Below, piece after piece: positions 6,919 through 16,100 of a stretch of DNA of 35,329 nt. The stretch comes from UBA4416 sp020846025 (GTDB lineage Bacteria; Bacteroidota; Bacteroidia; B-17B0; Aurantibacillaceae): positions 1 through 35,329 of the forward strand of contig CAUJDD010000003.1 in assembly GCA_963169295.1 (NCBI GenBank), read 5' to 3'. Each line of letters begins with the position of its first letter. The first letter of the stretch is position 1. The translations under genes were made by a program, and so were the position numbers. The notes beneath the pieces are model-generated. The model did no database searches, was not told the DNA's origin, and saw only the letters and a program-made list of their open reading frames with translations.

Positions 6919-8011
6919 ATGTTTACAAGCGAACAATATAAAGACCTTCATGAGCGATACGCTGCTCTGAAGGGGTTTCTTTGACTATGATAAGAAGAAA
7001 CACGAGTTACAAGAACTAGAAGAAAAAACACTTGATCCAAGCTTTTGGAACGATTCCAAAAAAGCCGAAGCGGTTTTAAAAGAAGTAAAGTCGCGTAAAA
7101 CATGGGTGCAAGCTTATGATGAATTAACCAATGCGGTTAATGATTTAGATACAATGTACGAGTTTTACAAAGCCGAAGAAGCCACCGAACAAGATGTAGA
7201 TGAATTGTACAAAGCCGCTTTAAAGGTATTAGAGGATGTGGAGTTTAAGAATATGCTTAACTCACCCGACGATGCCTTGAGTTGTGTTTTACAAATAAAT
7301 GCTGGAGCAGGAGGAACCGAAAGTTGTGATTGGGCAAGTATTTTAGAGCGCATGTATATGATGTGGGCAGAGAAAAAAGGATTTAAGCTTATGGAACTAG
7401 ATCGTCAAGATGGCGATGTGGCGGGCATTAAATCGGTATCTATACAAATTGATGGCGAGTATGCCTACGGAAATTTAAAAGGAGAAAATGGCGTACATCG
7501 TTTGGTGCGTATTAGCCCGTTTGATAGTAATGCCAAGCGCCACACCTCTTTTGCTTCGGTGTATGTATATCCAGTGGTAGATGATACCATTGAAATTAAT
7601 ATTCATCCCAACGATATAGAAATGACTACCTCGCGAAGTGGTGGCGCAGGCGGGCAAAACGTAAACAAAGTAGAATCGAAAGTGCAATTAACGCACAAGC
7701 CCACTGGTATTGTGGTTGTGTGTCAAGTAGAACGTTCGCAATTAGGAAACCGAGAGAGAGCAATGCAAATGTTACGTTCGCAGTTATATGAATTAGAATT
7801 ACGTAAACGCAACGAAACGCGTGATGCCATAGAAGACGGAAAAATGAAAATAGAGTGGGGCTCACAAATTAGAAGTTACGTGTTGCATCCGTATAAAATG
7901 GTAAACGACCATCGCACGGAGTTAAAAATTACAGATGCAGAAAGCGTATTAGATGGCGAAATTGACGAGTTAATTAAAAACTTTTTAATGAGTCAGGGTA
8001 AACGAAAATAG
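6919..8011 (+). CDS. prfB: Peptide chain release factor 2 (programmed +1 frameshift)
   Basis: RF2 reads UGA and UAA stop codons and releases the finished protein. The gene starts at ATG 6919 (MFTSEQYKDLHERYAALKGFL), meets an in-frame TGA at 6982-6984, and continues in the +1 frame from GAC at 6983 (DYDKKKHELQ), giving 363 residues, the usual RF2 length. The codon-recognition tripeptide SPF is at about 199-201 and the catalytic GGQ (SGGAGGQNVNKVE) at about 244-246. Without the frameshift one would see only an open frame beginning at codon GTG 7106, which is internal. Expression is self-limited: when RF2 is scarce the TGA is read poorly and frameshifting rises. arsC follows 24 bases downstream. 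Confidence 0.97.
6971..6985 (+). promoter_or_regulatory. prfB +1 programmed ribosomal frameshift site
   Basis: AGGGGTTTCTTTGAC combines a Shine-Dalgarno-like AGGGG, a 3-base spacer, the slippery CTT codon and TGA followed by C. It closely matches the classical RF2 frameshift site (AGGGGGTATCTTTGAC in Escherichia coli). The frame on either side agrees with RF2 homology. Confidence 0.95.
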
Positions 8012-8035
8012 AAAAATAAAAAATACTAAACTGAA

Positions 8036-8395
8036 ATGGCTAAAGTACAAATATTATACAACCCACGTTGTAGCAAGTGTAGAGAAGCTCTCAGCTTATT
8101 AGAAGGCGAGAGCTGCGAAATAGAAATTAAGGAATATCTTAAAGAAAGTCTAACGAAGAAAGAGTTAAAAGATATTTTATCAAAGTTAGGTGTAAAGGCA
8201 ATTGATGTCGTTCGTAAGAAAGAAGAACTATACCTGAAAAAATTTAAAGACAAAAAATTCACCAATGAAGAATGGATTCAGATATTATTAGAGAATCCAA
8301 CCTTGATTGAGCGCCCCATTGTGATAGATGGATACAAGGCTGTTGTGGGGCGGCCACCAGAATTAGTAGTAGATTTAGTAAATAGAAAAAAATAA
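8036..8395 (+). CDS. arsC: ArsC-family reductase (arsenate reductase-like)
   Basis: A 119-residue thioredoxin-fold protein of the ArsC/Spx/YffB family. It has Cys12 in NPRCSKCR near the N terminus and the three arginines expected of ArsC (Arg60 in VVRKK, Arg93 in ERPIVI and Arg106 in VVGRPPE), consistent with glutathione/glutaredoxin-type arsenate reductases that turn arsenate into arsenite. A second cysteine at 15 makes a CxxC, unlike the usual CxxS in this family. No arsenite exporter or ArsR gene is nearby; it sits 24 bases behind prfB, a position suggesting a housekeeping redox role rather than arsenic resistance. Family assignment is firm, substrate is not. Confidence 0.85.
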   Translation: MAKVQILYNPRCSKCREALSLLEGESCEIEIKEYLKESLTKKELKDILSKLGVKAIDVVRKKEELYLKKFKDKKFTNEEWIQILLENPTLIERPIVIDGYKAVVGRPPELVVDLVNRKK

Positions 8396-8625
8396 TATTT
8401 TTTATATTCTTCTCTTAAGACAAAAGAAAACAAGAAAGCGAGTTGTACTTACATGTACGGATAACTCACATAATACAAACTTTCGTATCCATGAGAGACG
8501 TGATTTTATTCATTTTAGTAATGAATTTGAAACAGCTAAATCAAATTAGCATACACTTTTAATGCTAGTAAATATATTATGGTATAAAATTTGAGAGTTA
8601 TAGGCTAAATTTTAAAACAAATTCT

Positions 8626-9311
8626 ATGAAAAAACTATTACTATCTGTTGCCATTTTAGCAAGTGGCTTTATCCAATTATCAGCTCAATGTGTTATTGGC
8701 CCAGCATGCACGACTGGCACTACGGGGTATTGTGCAGTACCGTCAGAAAATACAGCACTTCCAAATGGCACCGAAGGAGCTGCATATAGTACAGACTAGC
8801 TACTTCTATAATGGGAGGATTAATCACATTAACCGATGCAACTATTGCGGCTGTTAATGGCTTACCTGCAGGATTAACATATTCTACAAATCCTGCCAAC
8901 GGTAATTTTCCAGGCGGTGCTAGTGCTTGTTTAAATATTAGTGGGACACCTACCGTAGCTGGTATATACACCGTAGCCGTTAATTTTGATATTAATACAA
9001 GCGTAGGCCCAACTAATCAAACATTAAATTGGGGCTTATTAATTAACCTTGCAACTGGCATTACTTCAGTAAACAAATCAACGCAGGTAATTATAGCGCC
9101 AAATCCAGCTAGCAATGAATTATCAATTGCAACAGCTAATCATTTTTCTAACATCCATATTATAGATGCACTTGGCAAAACAGTTTTATCTCAACATGTT
9201 AATTATACCAATCAAACGACAATTGACATTAACTCATTAAGTAAAGGTGTGTATTTTATTCAATTAAACGAGGGGGATAAGTTAATCACCAAAAAATTTA
9301 TTAAGGAATAA
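8626..9311 (+). pseudogene. T9SS-sorted secreted protein, frameshifted
   Basis: The first frame (ATG 8626) encodes a signal peptide MKKLLLSVAILASGFIQLSAQ and then CVIGPACTTGTTGYC up to TAG at 8797-8799. The second frame resumes at GCT 8799 (ATSIMGGLITLTDATIAAVNG) and runs to 9311. It contains an Ig/He-PIG-like stretch (LPAGLTYSTNPANGNFPGG, LNISGTPTVAGIYT) and a C-terminal T9SS type A sorting domain (IIAPNPASNELSI ... KGVYFIQLNEGDKLITKKF). Joined, the product would be about 228 residues. The frame must change between 8790 and 8798 because each frame is closed just outside that interval; one missing base (for example a T in GACTTAGCT) restores it. Neither half alone has both export and sorting signals, so unless the ribosome shifts, this gene is dead. 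Confidence 0.85.
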
Positions 9312-9326
9312 TTTATGTTTCCAATA

Positions 9327-9363
9327 ATATGAAAAATGCCCGTTATTCGGGCATTTTTCATAT
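9327..9363. terminator. Bidirectional terminator
   Basis: A 16-bp stem (9327-9342 with 9348-9363; core ATGCCCG/CGGGCAT) with a 5-base loop and A/T tracts on both sides separates the convergent T9SS gene (ends 9311) and rbfA (ends 9379), and can terminate both. Confidence 0.92.
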
Positions 9364-9378
9364 ACAATAATTGTGAGA

Positions 9379-9723
9379 TTAAATTGGTTTATTAAACAGA
9401 GCATTTATTTTTTCAGCATAATCATACGAATCATCAATATAAAAATGCAATTCGGGAATGATACGAACTTGTTTGCCAATGGCATTACCTAATAATTTGC
9501 GAATATGCGTTTTTTGATCGTTAATATGATTAAACAAAGCATTTACATCTTGTGTAGCCATGATGCTTAAATAAACTTTAGCCGAGCTTAAATCGGTGCT
9601 TATACGCACCACGGTAACGGTGATAAAACCACCATTAAATAACGTTTTTGAGTTAGCTCTAAAGAGCTCGGCTAATTCTTTTTGCAATAATTTAGCTACT
9701 TTACTCTGTCTTACACTTTCCAT
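9379..9723 (-). CDS. rbfA: 30S ribosome-binding factor A
   Basis: A 114-residue KH-fold protein that binds the 30S subunit and helps mature the 5' end of 16S rRNA, also needed for cold adaptation. Typical sequence features are SVRQSKVAKLLQKELAELF at the N terminus, VTVVRISTDLSSAKVYLSIM in the core, and the C-terminal RIIPELHFYIDDSYDYAEKI motif. Length is normal. It is the last gene of a minus-strand run (M1 peptidase, LTA-synthase-like, flavoprotein, rbfA) and starts 21 bases after the flavoprotein stop, then ends at a strong bidirectional terminator. Confidence 0.95.
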   Translation of the reverse strand: MESVRQSKVAKLLQKELAELFRANSKTLFNGGFITVTVVRISTDLSSAKVYLSIMATQDVNALFNHINDQKTHIRKLLGNAIGKQVRIIPELHFYIDDSYDYAEKINALFNKPI

Positions 9724-9744
9724 TCAGCAAAGATACGGAAAAAA

Positions 9745-11235
9745 CTACACAAGCGATTCAATAGGTGTACAAACGTCATTTTCGCAGATATAACACTTTA
9801 GTTTATCTTTAAAAACATAAGGTTTATAAATTGATTTACCTAACAACATGCGTAAACATTCTTGAATACCCTCAATAATGCTTGGATGTGGGTGCATCAT
9901 ATCAGCTAACTCCCTAATACCTTGATTGGTATGAATAAGATATGCCACCGCTTGAATAGCAGTGCTAGCGTGTTCGCCCACTACGCGCATACCTAAAATG
10001 CGCATTCCGTTATCATTGGTAACTATTATTTTAAAAAAGCCTTTCGTTTTCCGCATAGCAATTGCCCTCGAGTTGGTACTATAATCTAATTTCACCACTT
10101 TGTGAGCAATGCCTTTCTTCTTACAATCTTGCTCACTCATGCCTACACTAGCCACCTCGGGGTTTAAAAACATAATGGTAGAAATATTTTGATAAGTTAA
10201 AGGTTTTACCGTAGGGCCAAACATTCTTACCACGGCATGTCTTGCCTCTCTTTCACCTACGTTTACAAGTGCCATTTCGGTAGTAACATCGCCCGCCACA
10301 AAAATATTTGAAATATTAGTTTGCGTATCATCATCCCAAATGGAGCCACGCTCATTAAGTTTTACACCAGCATTTTCTAATTTTAATCCTTCAACATTTG
10401 GCACTCTACCCACCGATATAAGCGCTTTATCTACGGTAATAATTTCCGATTTACCATCTTTATATTCTAATTCATATTCTACCTTTCCATTTTTAATTTC
10501 CATGCGTTTTAAAGAAGCGCAATGATGAATAACTGCTCCTTGTTTTTGTAAACTATCACTTACAATATCGGCTACATCTTCATCTTCAAAAGGTAAAATG
10601 CGGTCTGCTTTATCAATTAAATACACTTTGGTTTGTCCAAAGTTTGAAAAGATAGTTGCAAATTCGCAACCAATAACCCCCGCACCTAGCACTACTAAAC
10701 TGCTAGGTAAGCTTGTTAAGTTTTTAATACCATCGCTAGTTAAAATAATTTGTTCATCAATGGTGATGTGTGATAAATAACGTGGGCGACTGCCAGTAGC
10801 AATTAAAATAAAATTGGCTGATACAACACGCTCTGATGCGTCTTCTTTTTTGATTAAAACGGTATGTTTATCTATAAAACTGGCTTCACCTTTTTCGTAA
10901 TAATACTTATCGGGTTGTTGTTTTTGCAATAAATTCAAATGCACTGTCATTTGTGTTTTTCTTTCAAACACCGCTTCATTAAGTATTTTAGTAATGTCTT
11001 GAAAATTTACTTTATACTCAGGAATCATTTCGCGAATTGACGATGTTTTTTGTGATAATTCCCACAATGTTTTTGAAGTTAAAACACCGTCGTACACGCC
11101 TGCTCCGCCAATTCGTTTCTTTTCAATTAACAACACTTTTTTATTAAAATCTAAAGCGCGCATAGCGGCTGCATAGCCACTGGGACCTCCGCCAATTACA
11201 ATTAAATCATAGTGTTCTTGTTTATTATTTTGCAT
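9745..11235 (-). CDS. FAD/NAD-dependent disulfide-reductase-like flavoprotein lacking redox cysteines
   Basis: A 496-residue class I pyridine-nucleotide disulfide oxidoreductase homologue, similar to dihydrolipoyl dehydrogenase and SthA. It has the N-terminal FAD site IVIGGGPSGYAAA, the NAD(P) site VVLGAGVIGCEFATIFSNFG, the second FAD motif NIFVAGDVT, and the C-terminal dimer domain with HPHPSIIEG (His-Glu pair). Where relatives carry the redox-active pair in GGTCLNVGCIPSK, this protein has GGAGVYDGVLTSK, with no cysteine. Its C-terminal tail instead has KCYICENDVC (three cysteines at about 481, 484 and 489). I take ATG 11235 as the start, because it precedes the FAD motif closely; ATG 11256 is also possible. 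It overlaps the upstream gene by 11 bases. The reaction is therefore unclear, possibly a transhydrogenase- or quinone-type activity. Confidence 0.8.
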   Translation of the reverse strand: MQNNKQEHYDLIVIGGGPSGYAAAMRALDFNKKVLLIEKKRIGGAGVYDGVLTSKTLWELSQKTSSIREMIPEYKVNFQDITKILNEAVFERKTQMTVHLNLLQKQQPDKYYYEKGEASFIDKHTVLIKKEDASERVVSANFILIATGSRPRYLSHITIDEQIILTSDGIKNLTSLPSSLVVLGAGVIGCEFATIFSNFGQTKVYLIDKADRILPFEDEDVADIVSDSLQKQGAVIHHCASLKRMEIKNGKVEYELEYKDGKSEIITVDKALISVGRVPNVEGLKLENAGVKLNERGSIWDDDTQTNISNIFVAGDVTTEMALVNVGEREARHAVVRMFGPTVKPLTYQNISTIMFLNPEVASVGMSEQDCKKKGIAHKVVKLDYSTNSRAIAMRKTKGFFKIIVTNDNGMRILGMRVVGEHASTAIQAVAYLIHTNQGIRELADMMHPHPSIIEGIQECLRMLLGKSIYKPYVFKDKLKCYICENDVCTPIESLV

Positions 11236-13120
11236 GATAATGTGTTTTGTTATCAATTAAATCGTTGGTATAGGTTTGTAAATATGCTTTAAAAAATTCG
11301 AGATTTGAATTTGGTTTATCCGTATCTATTGTATTATGTTGTTGGGCACTATCGGCTTGATAATTGTACTTGGATGTTAATTGATTATTAACAACATCAT
11401 AAATAACACTATCTTTTACAATGTTATAATTAGGACTTGTGTAATAAATAATGGGTTGTGTGCTATACTGGCTCATACTTTTCCCAAAAGCATAATAAGG
11501 TTTATCAAAATGCAGATATTCTAAAATAGTGGGCATAATATCTATTTGTTGTACGGTATAATTTATTTTCTGAGGTGTTTGTCCTTGTTGATAAAACACA
11601 ATAGGAATAGAATGTTGCCCAATATTACTTGCGTAGTATGGGTCTTCGGAAATGCCTGTGTGGTCGGCTGATAAAACAAACAAGGTGTTTTTAAACCAAG
11701 CTTGTTTTTGGGCTTCGGCAAAAAAACGTTTTAAAGCATAATCGGCATAAGCAATGGTAGGATGAATCACTAATGTGCCTTTATCAAATTTACCTTCATA
11801 TTGTTTTGGCACAACATAAGGATTGTGTGAACTTAATGTAAACACCGAAACAAAAAATGGTTGTTTAAAGCGATTAACTTCTTTAACCATTTGCTGTAAA
11901 AACGGTTCATCAAAAATGCCCCACTGCCCGTCAAAATCATCATCATTATGATATTCTGTTCTGCCGTAATATAAATCAAAACCAGCTAATTGAGCATAAG
12001 AATTAAAATTCATTGTGCCATTAGTGCCACCATGAAAAAACGCACTGTAATAACCTTTCGTTTTTAATAAACTAGGTAAACTTTCTATCACATTATTACT
12101 ATATCTAGAGTTCAAATATTTATCATCTAAAAAACAAGGTAAGCCCGATAGAATGGCTGGTATGCCATCAATAGATGTTTTAGCATTAGCAATGGCATTG
12201 GTATAAACTGTAGAAACAGTCATTAAACTATCTAAAAACGGCGTGTAACTTTTTCGATTAGAAAGGCCAGTGTATTCTTTAGAAAAACTTTCTAAAATAA
12301 TAACACACACATTTAGGTTTTTAAAATTTCCTGAATCAGTAGGATAATGAATAGGTGAATAAATTTTCTTTAATGTTACCTCATCATAATGATTTAAACG
12401 CTGTATTTCGGTAAGTTCAATAGATTTTAAAAAGGAAAAAGGCGTATTAATAACAATCGGAAAAAATTTAGGAGTAGTATAAGCAGCTGCATCTAGTAGC
12501 ACAATAGGCGCTCTTTGTAATCCACCTCTTATGCCTATTACGCCAAGAATACCCATAATTAAAAAAACCAATAATGCTATTGTTATATTTTTAATATTCA
12601 AAGTTAAAATTTCAACTCGCTCTCTTTTATTTACAAGAGTTGCATATTTGTAAATTCCCAAAACAAGCAACACATATAACACTATAAGATACCAAAATTC
12701 GGTGATAAAATGTGGAATTAATTTTAAGAAATCGGATTGACCACCAAAGATTAATCCGCCAACGTCATAAGTTGTACGCTTTTGTGTATAAGGGAAATAA
12801 GCAATATCAATAAAATTAAGTGCTAAGGCAAAAGCGTTAGAAAAAATAAACAGGCTAAGCAATCCTTTTTGATAATTTTTATTGTAATGAAATTTAAAAG
12901 GCAGAATAAATAAGAGGGCGTATAATAAATTAGTAGCAGCAATACTAAAGGCATCAAATCTAAGCCCATAAAAGCAAAGTAGTAAAAATTGAAAAACGCT
13001 TAAATCAGAAAATGCATAGTAATTAAATACAAAAAATAATACTCTACTAATTTGATAGCATAAAAAAACAAGTAATAATTGCTTTATAAGAGTTTTTAGA
13101 ATTGGCTTGAGAGAATACAT
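11225..13120 (-). CDS. LTA synthase family sulfatase-fold phosphotransferase
   Basis: A 631-residue membrane protein of the LtaS/MdoB/OpgB type: five hydrophobic helices in the first ~200 residues, then an extracytoplasmic sulfatase-fold domain. Metal and catalytic motifs are visible: VIILESFSKEY with Glu277, the nucleophile Thr315 in NAKTSIDGIPAILSG, and SADHTG with Asp486-His487. Members transfer phosphoglycerol or phosphoethanolamine from phospholipid to glycans, lipid A or glycolipids; in Gram-negative Bacteroidota the acceptor is unknown, and teichoic acid synthesis is not implied. It begins 8 bases after the M1 peptidase stop and overlaps the flavoprotein, so it is mid-operon. Confidence 0.88.
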   Translation of the reverse strand: MYSLKPILKTLIKQLLLVFLCYQISRVLFFVFNYYAFSDLSVFQFLLLCFYGLRFDAFSIAATNLLYALLFILPFKFHYNKNYQKGLLSLFIFSNAFALALNFIDIAYFPYTQKRTTYDVGGLIFGGQSDFLKLIPHFITEFWYLIVLYVLLVLGIYKYATLVNKRERVEILTLNIKNITIALLVFLIMGILGVIGIRGGLQRAPIVLLDAAAYTTPKFFPIVINTPFSFLKSIELTEIQRLNHYDEVTLKKIYSPIHYPTDSGNFKNLNVCVIILESFSKEYTGLSNRKSYTPFLDSLMTVSTVYTNAIANAKTSIDGIPAILSGLPCFLDDKYLNSRYSNNVIESLPSLLKTKGYYSAFFHGGTNGTMNFNSYAQLAGFDLYYGRTEYHNDDDFDGQWGIFDEPFLQQMVKEVNRFKQPFFVSVFTLSSHNPYVVPKQYEGKFDKGTLVIHPTIAYADYALKRFFAEAQKQAWFKNTLFVLSADHTGISEDPYYASNIGQHSIPIVFYQQGQTPQKINYTVQQIDIMPTILEYLHFDKPYYAFGKSMSQYSTQPIIYYTSPNYNIVKDSVIYDVVNNQLTSKYNYQADSAQQHNTIDTDKPNSNLEFFKAYLQTYTNDLIDNKTHYHAK

Positions 13121-13128
13121 GAACTAAC

Positions 13129-16100
13129 TTAAAAGGCTCTATTAATTCCAATCATCCATCTAAATTGGAAGTAATCTTTTTCGGCAAACGGTAAACGATT
13201 AATAAATACGGGCATATCAAAACGAATAGATAATGGGTTTACGCCATATAATGGCCCCCATTTGTGAATTTTTAATTCGATACCAGCACCAGCATCAGCT
13301 AATAAATCAGACATTGCTAAAGCATTAGTTGGTGTATTGGTATTAATAATACCAGCATCGCCAAATAAGTAAGGATTAAGTTTAATGGTATTGTTTAATT
13401 TTTTGATATTCATAAAACTAAACAATTTGCCAAATTCTATTTCAACATTAGCCGATGCGCCAGTCATTCCCTTGTAATCATAACTTGTATAGCCTGTTGC
13501 ATCTTTTGATGCCAATAAATATCCAGCATAACCTCTTAAGTTTAATCCACCACCAGCAGTAAAATGATTTGTTTTAGCGCCATAACCTCCCCAGCTTGGA
13601 GGAATAAAGCCCATTGAACGTGTGTATTTATTATCCATTAAATCTTCGTTATTTGCTCCGGCCGCATACAACATCGATTCATTAGCTAACTTGGTTCCAA
13701 AGCCTAACTGACCAAAAACACGGGTGTTAATGTTTATTAACCCAAGATTATTTTTATTAACGGCTGTGTATTGTATTGACGAGTAATCATAGTCTTGCGT
13801 AAATGCACTTGCTCTCATATTTAAATTCATGAACCCAATACCTCTATTATAATTATACGTATGATCAATACCTACATTCAAGTAGCTATTTAATTTTTGT
13901 ATTTGCCATTCATTTTTGTTTATTAAGTAGTTTAAATCATTTGGTAAATCTCTTAACATGGCTTTGTATTGAATATAGATCCTACTTTTATCATTATTGC
14001 TTTTTTTCTCAAATCCTAACAATCCACTTTCCAAGCCATCAACTGATTTTAAGGTTGTATAGATATTGGACTTTTTTATAAACTTAGAGGTTGAGGTACG
14101 ATAGTTTAAAATAAATGAGAAAATATTATAGCTGTTTTTTCTCACTGTACTATCTAAATAAGCTTGCCCAAAACCAGTACTGAACCAGGCTGTTAAATCA
14201 AATACATTTTTTGTATTCATATAACCACCATTGAGATGGGCACCAATTTTAATACCATCATAACCATTATACCACAAGCTAGGTCGAGCTTTAAATTCAT
14301 ATTTTTTCCAATCCAAAGGATTATATACTTTAGAGTCGAAGGTGATATTAAATTTATGTCTCTTAATATTATTCGTCATATCAACATCCGCTAATCGACG
14401 TGATGGATCGATTATGACATTTCTAAGTTTGGCATTTAAGTTTACTTTTGCTACATATGTTGGTTTTACTTTTCCCCAACCAATCCAGCGAGGTAAAACA
14501 TTAGTACGAACTGGTTTTTCAAACCATGTATTTGGAATATGATATAAATAAGCTGAATCATTTTTATCTAACACGGCAAAATCTATAGGCATTTGCATAT
14601 CACCTTTGCGTTTAAACTTAATAAAGTACTCGCCTTTTTGTTTTCCTTTTTTAATTCTGCCAATTTTATAATCAATTTTTTTAGTGGTTTCGAGCCATTG
14701 ATCAAAAAACCAATTCAAATCAATACCAGAATACTGAATGATGGAGTTTCTGAAATCTTCGGGATAAGGATGGGCAAATTTCCATTGATTAAAATAATGT
14801 TGCATACATTTATCAAACAAAGCTCTTCCCAAAACATATTCTAAATTTTTGAGCATGGTAGCTGTTTTATAATACACAGCACCATATCCACCTCCATGAC
14901 GAATGGCTCCATTAAAATCATCGCTATGTGTATTTAAAGTTACTTCTTCGCCTCTAGCAATAGTAGAAGTCATATAACCATTATATACTTGATTGTCTAA
15001 TATTCTATTTTGTTCGGTAAAGCGTTGTTCATATTTACTTTTTGATGGTTGAGAAATTAGATTAGGTCCATCAATAAATTGATAAGTATCTGCCGTATAA
15101 AACTGAGTAAATCCTTCATCTAAAAATGCTCTATAATTTTCATTACTTCCAACCATTCCCATAAACCAATTATGCGTCATTTCATGAATTAATAAACTTC
15201 TGTATTCAGGGTCGTAGCCACCGTCTAAAGTAAGCATAGGATATTCCATGCCGTCTTGTGCATCGGCACAAATCATTTTTGGGTAATGGTACATGCCGAT
15301 ATTATAGCTATTTACTTCTAATACTTTGGCAATGTAAATTGGTGCATTTTGCCAACCAATACAATGCGGTTCTTGAACTAATGCAATACATCGTACATCA
15401 TTCCATTTGTACTCTCCAATGCGATAAGTAGGATCGGCAGTAAGTGCAAAATCGTGCACATTCATGGCCGAAAAAATCCAAGTTTTAGTTGTCCCATCTT
15501 TTTTAATGATAGTACTTGGTGGTGAGTTCCAAGGTTTTTTAGCAAAATTTTTTATATCTAATTTAGCTCTTAATGTATCAGGTAAAACTTCTTTTTCGTT
15601 TTGCAAAACACCTGTTGCATCAAGTATATAATGATTAGGCAAGGTAAACTCTACATGGAATGAACCAAAATCGCCATAAAATTCATGATCCATGTGTTGA
15701 TCTGTATTCCAACCAAATTTTCGATCGTAAACTGAAATACGCGGATACCAATGCACCACATCATAGTGTTTGTTACCAAAGGCATCAAACAATTTCATGC
15801 GGTTCCTAATTACTTCTTTATCGAAATAGGTTTTAAAATCTATTTGAAATGTAACCGATTCGCCAGGCATCAATGGCTTAGTTAGATACACTTTTAAAAT
15901 GGTATTGTCTAATTCCGTTTTTAGTTCTTCATTCCCTGATTTTATTTTTTCAACATTTGTGCCATATCCTTGTTGTCGGTATTTCCCAAATTTTAAATGA
16001 TAGTTATTGTTTTTATATAAATCTGCTAAATAAGAATCTTTAGTTTGGGCATTGCTGTATAAATGAAAATACACATAATACAATGGTTTAGGAGAATTAT

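Noticed and set aside
7626..7865. Long reverse-strand open frame inside prfB
   Set aside because: It lies opposite highly conserved RF2 coding sequence (including the GGQ region); a mirror frame without its own evidence.
8441..8520. Local symmetry in the 230-base gap before the T9SS gene (GTAC...GTAC; GGATA...TATCC)
   Set aside because: Arms are short and separated by variable spacers; no RNA family or operator is recognisable.
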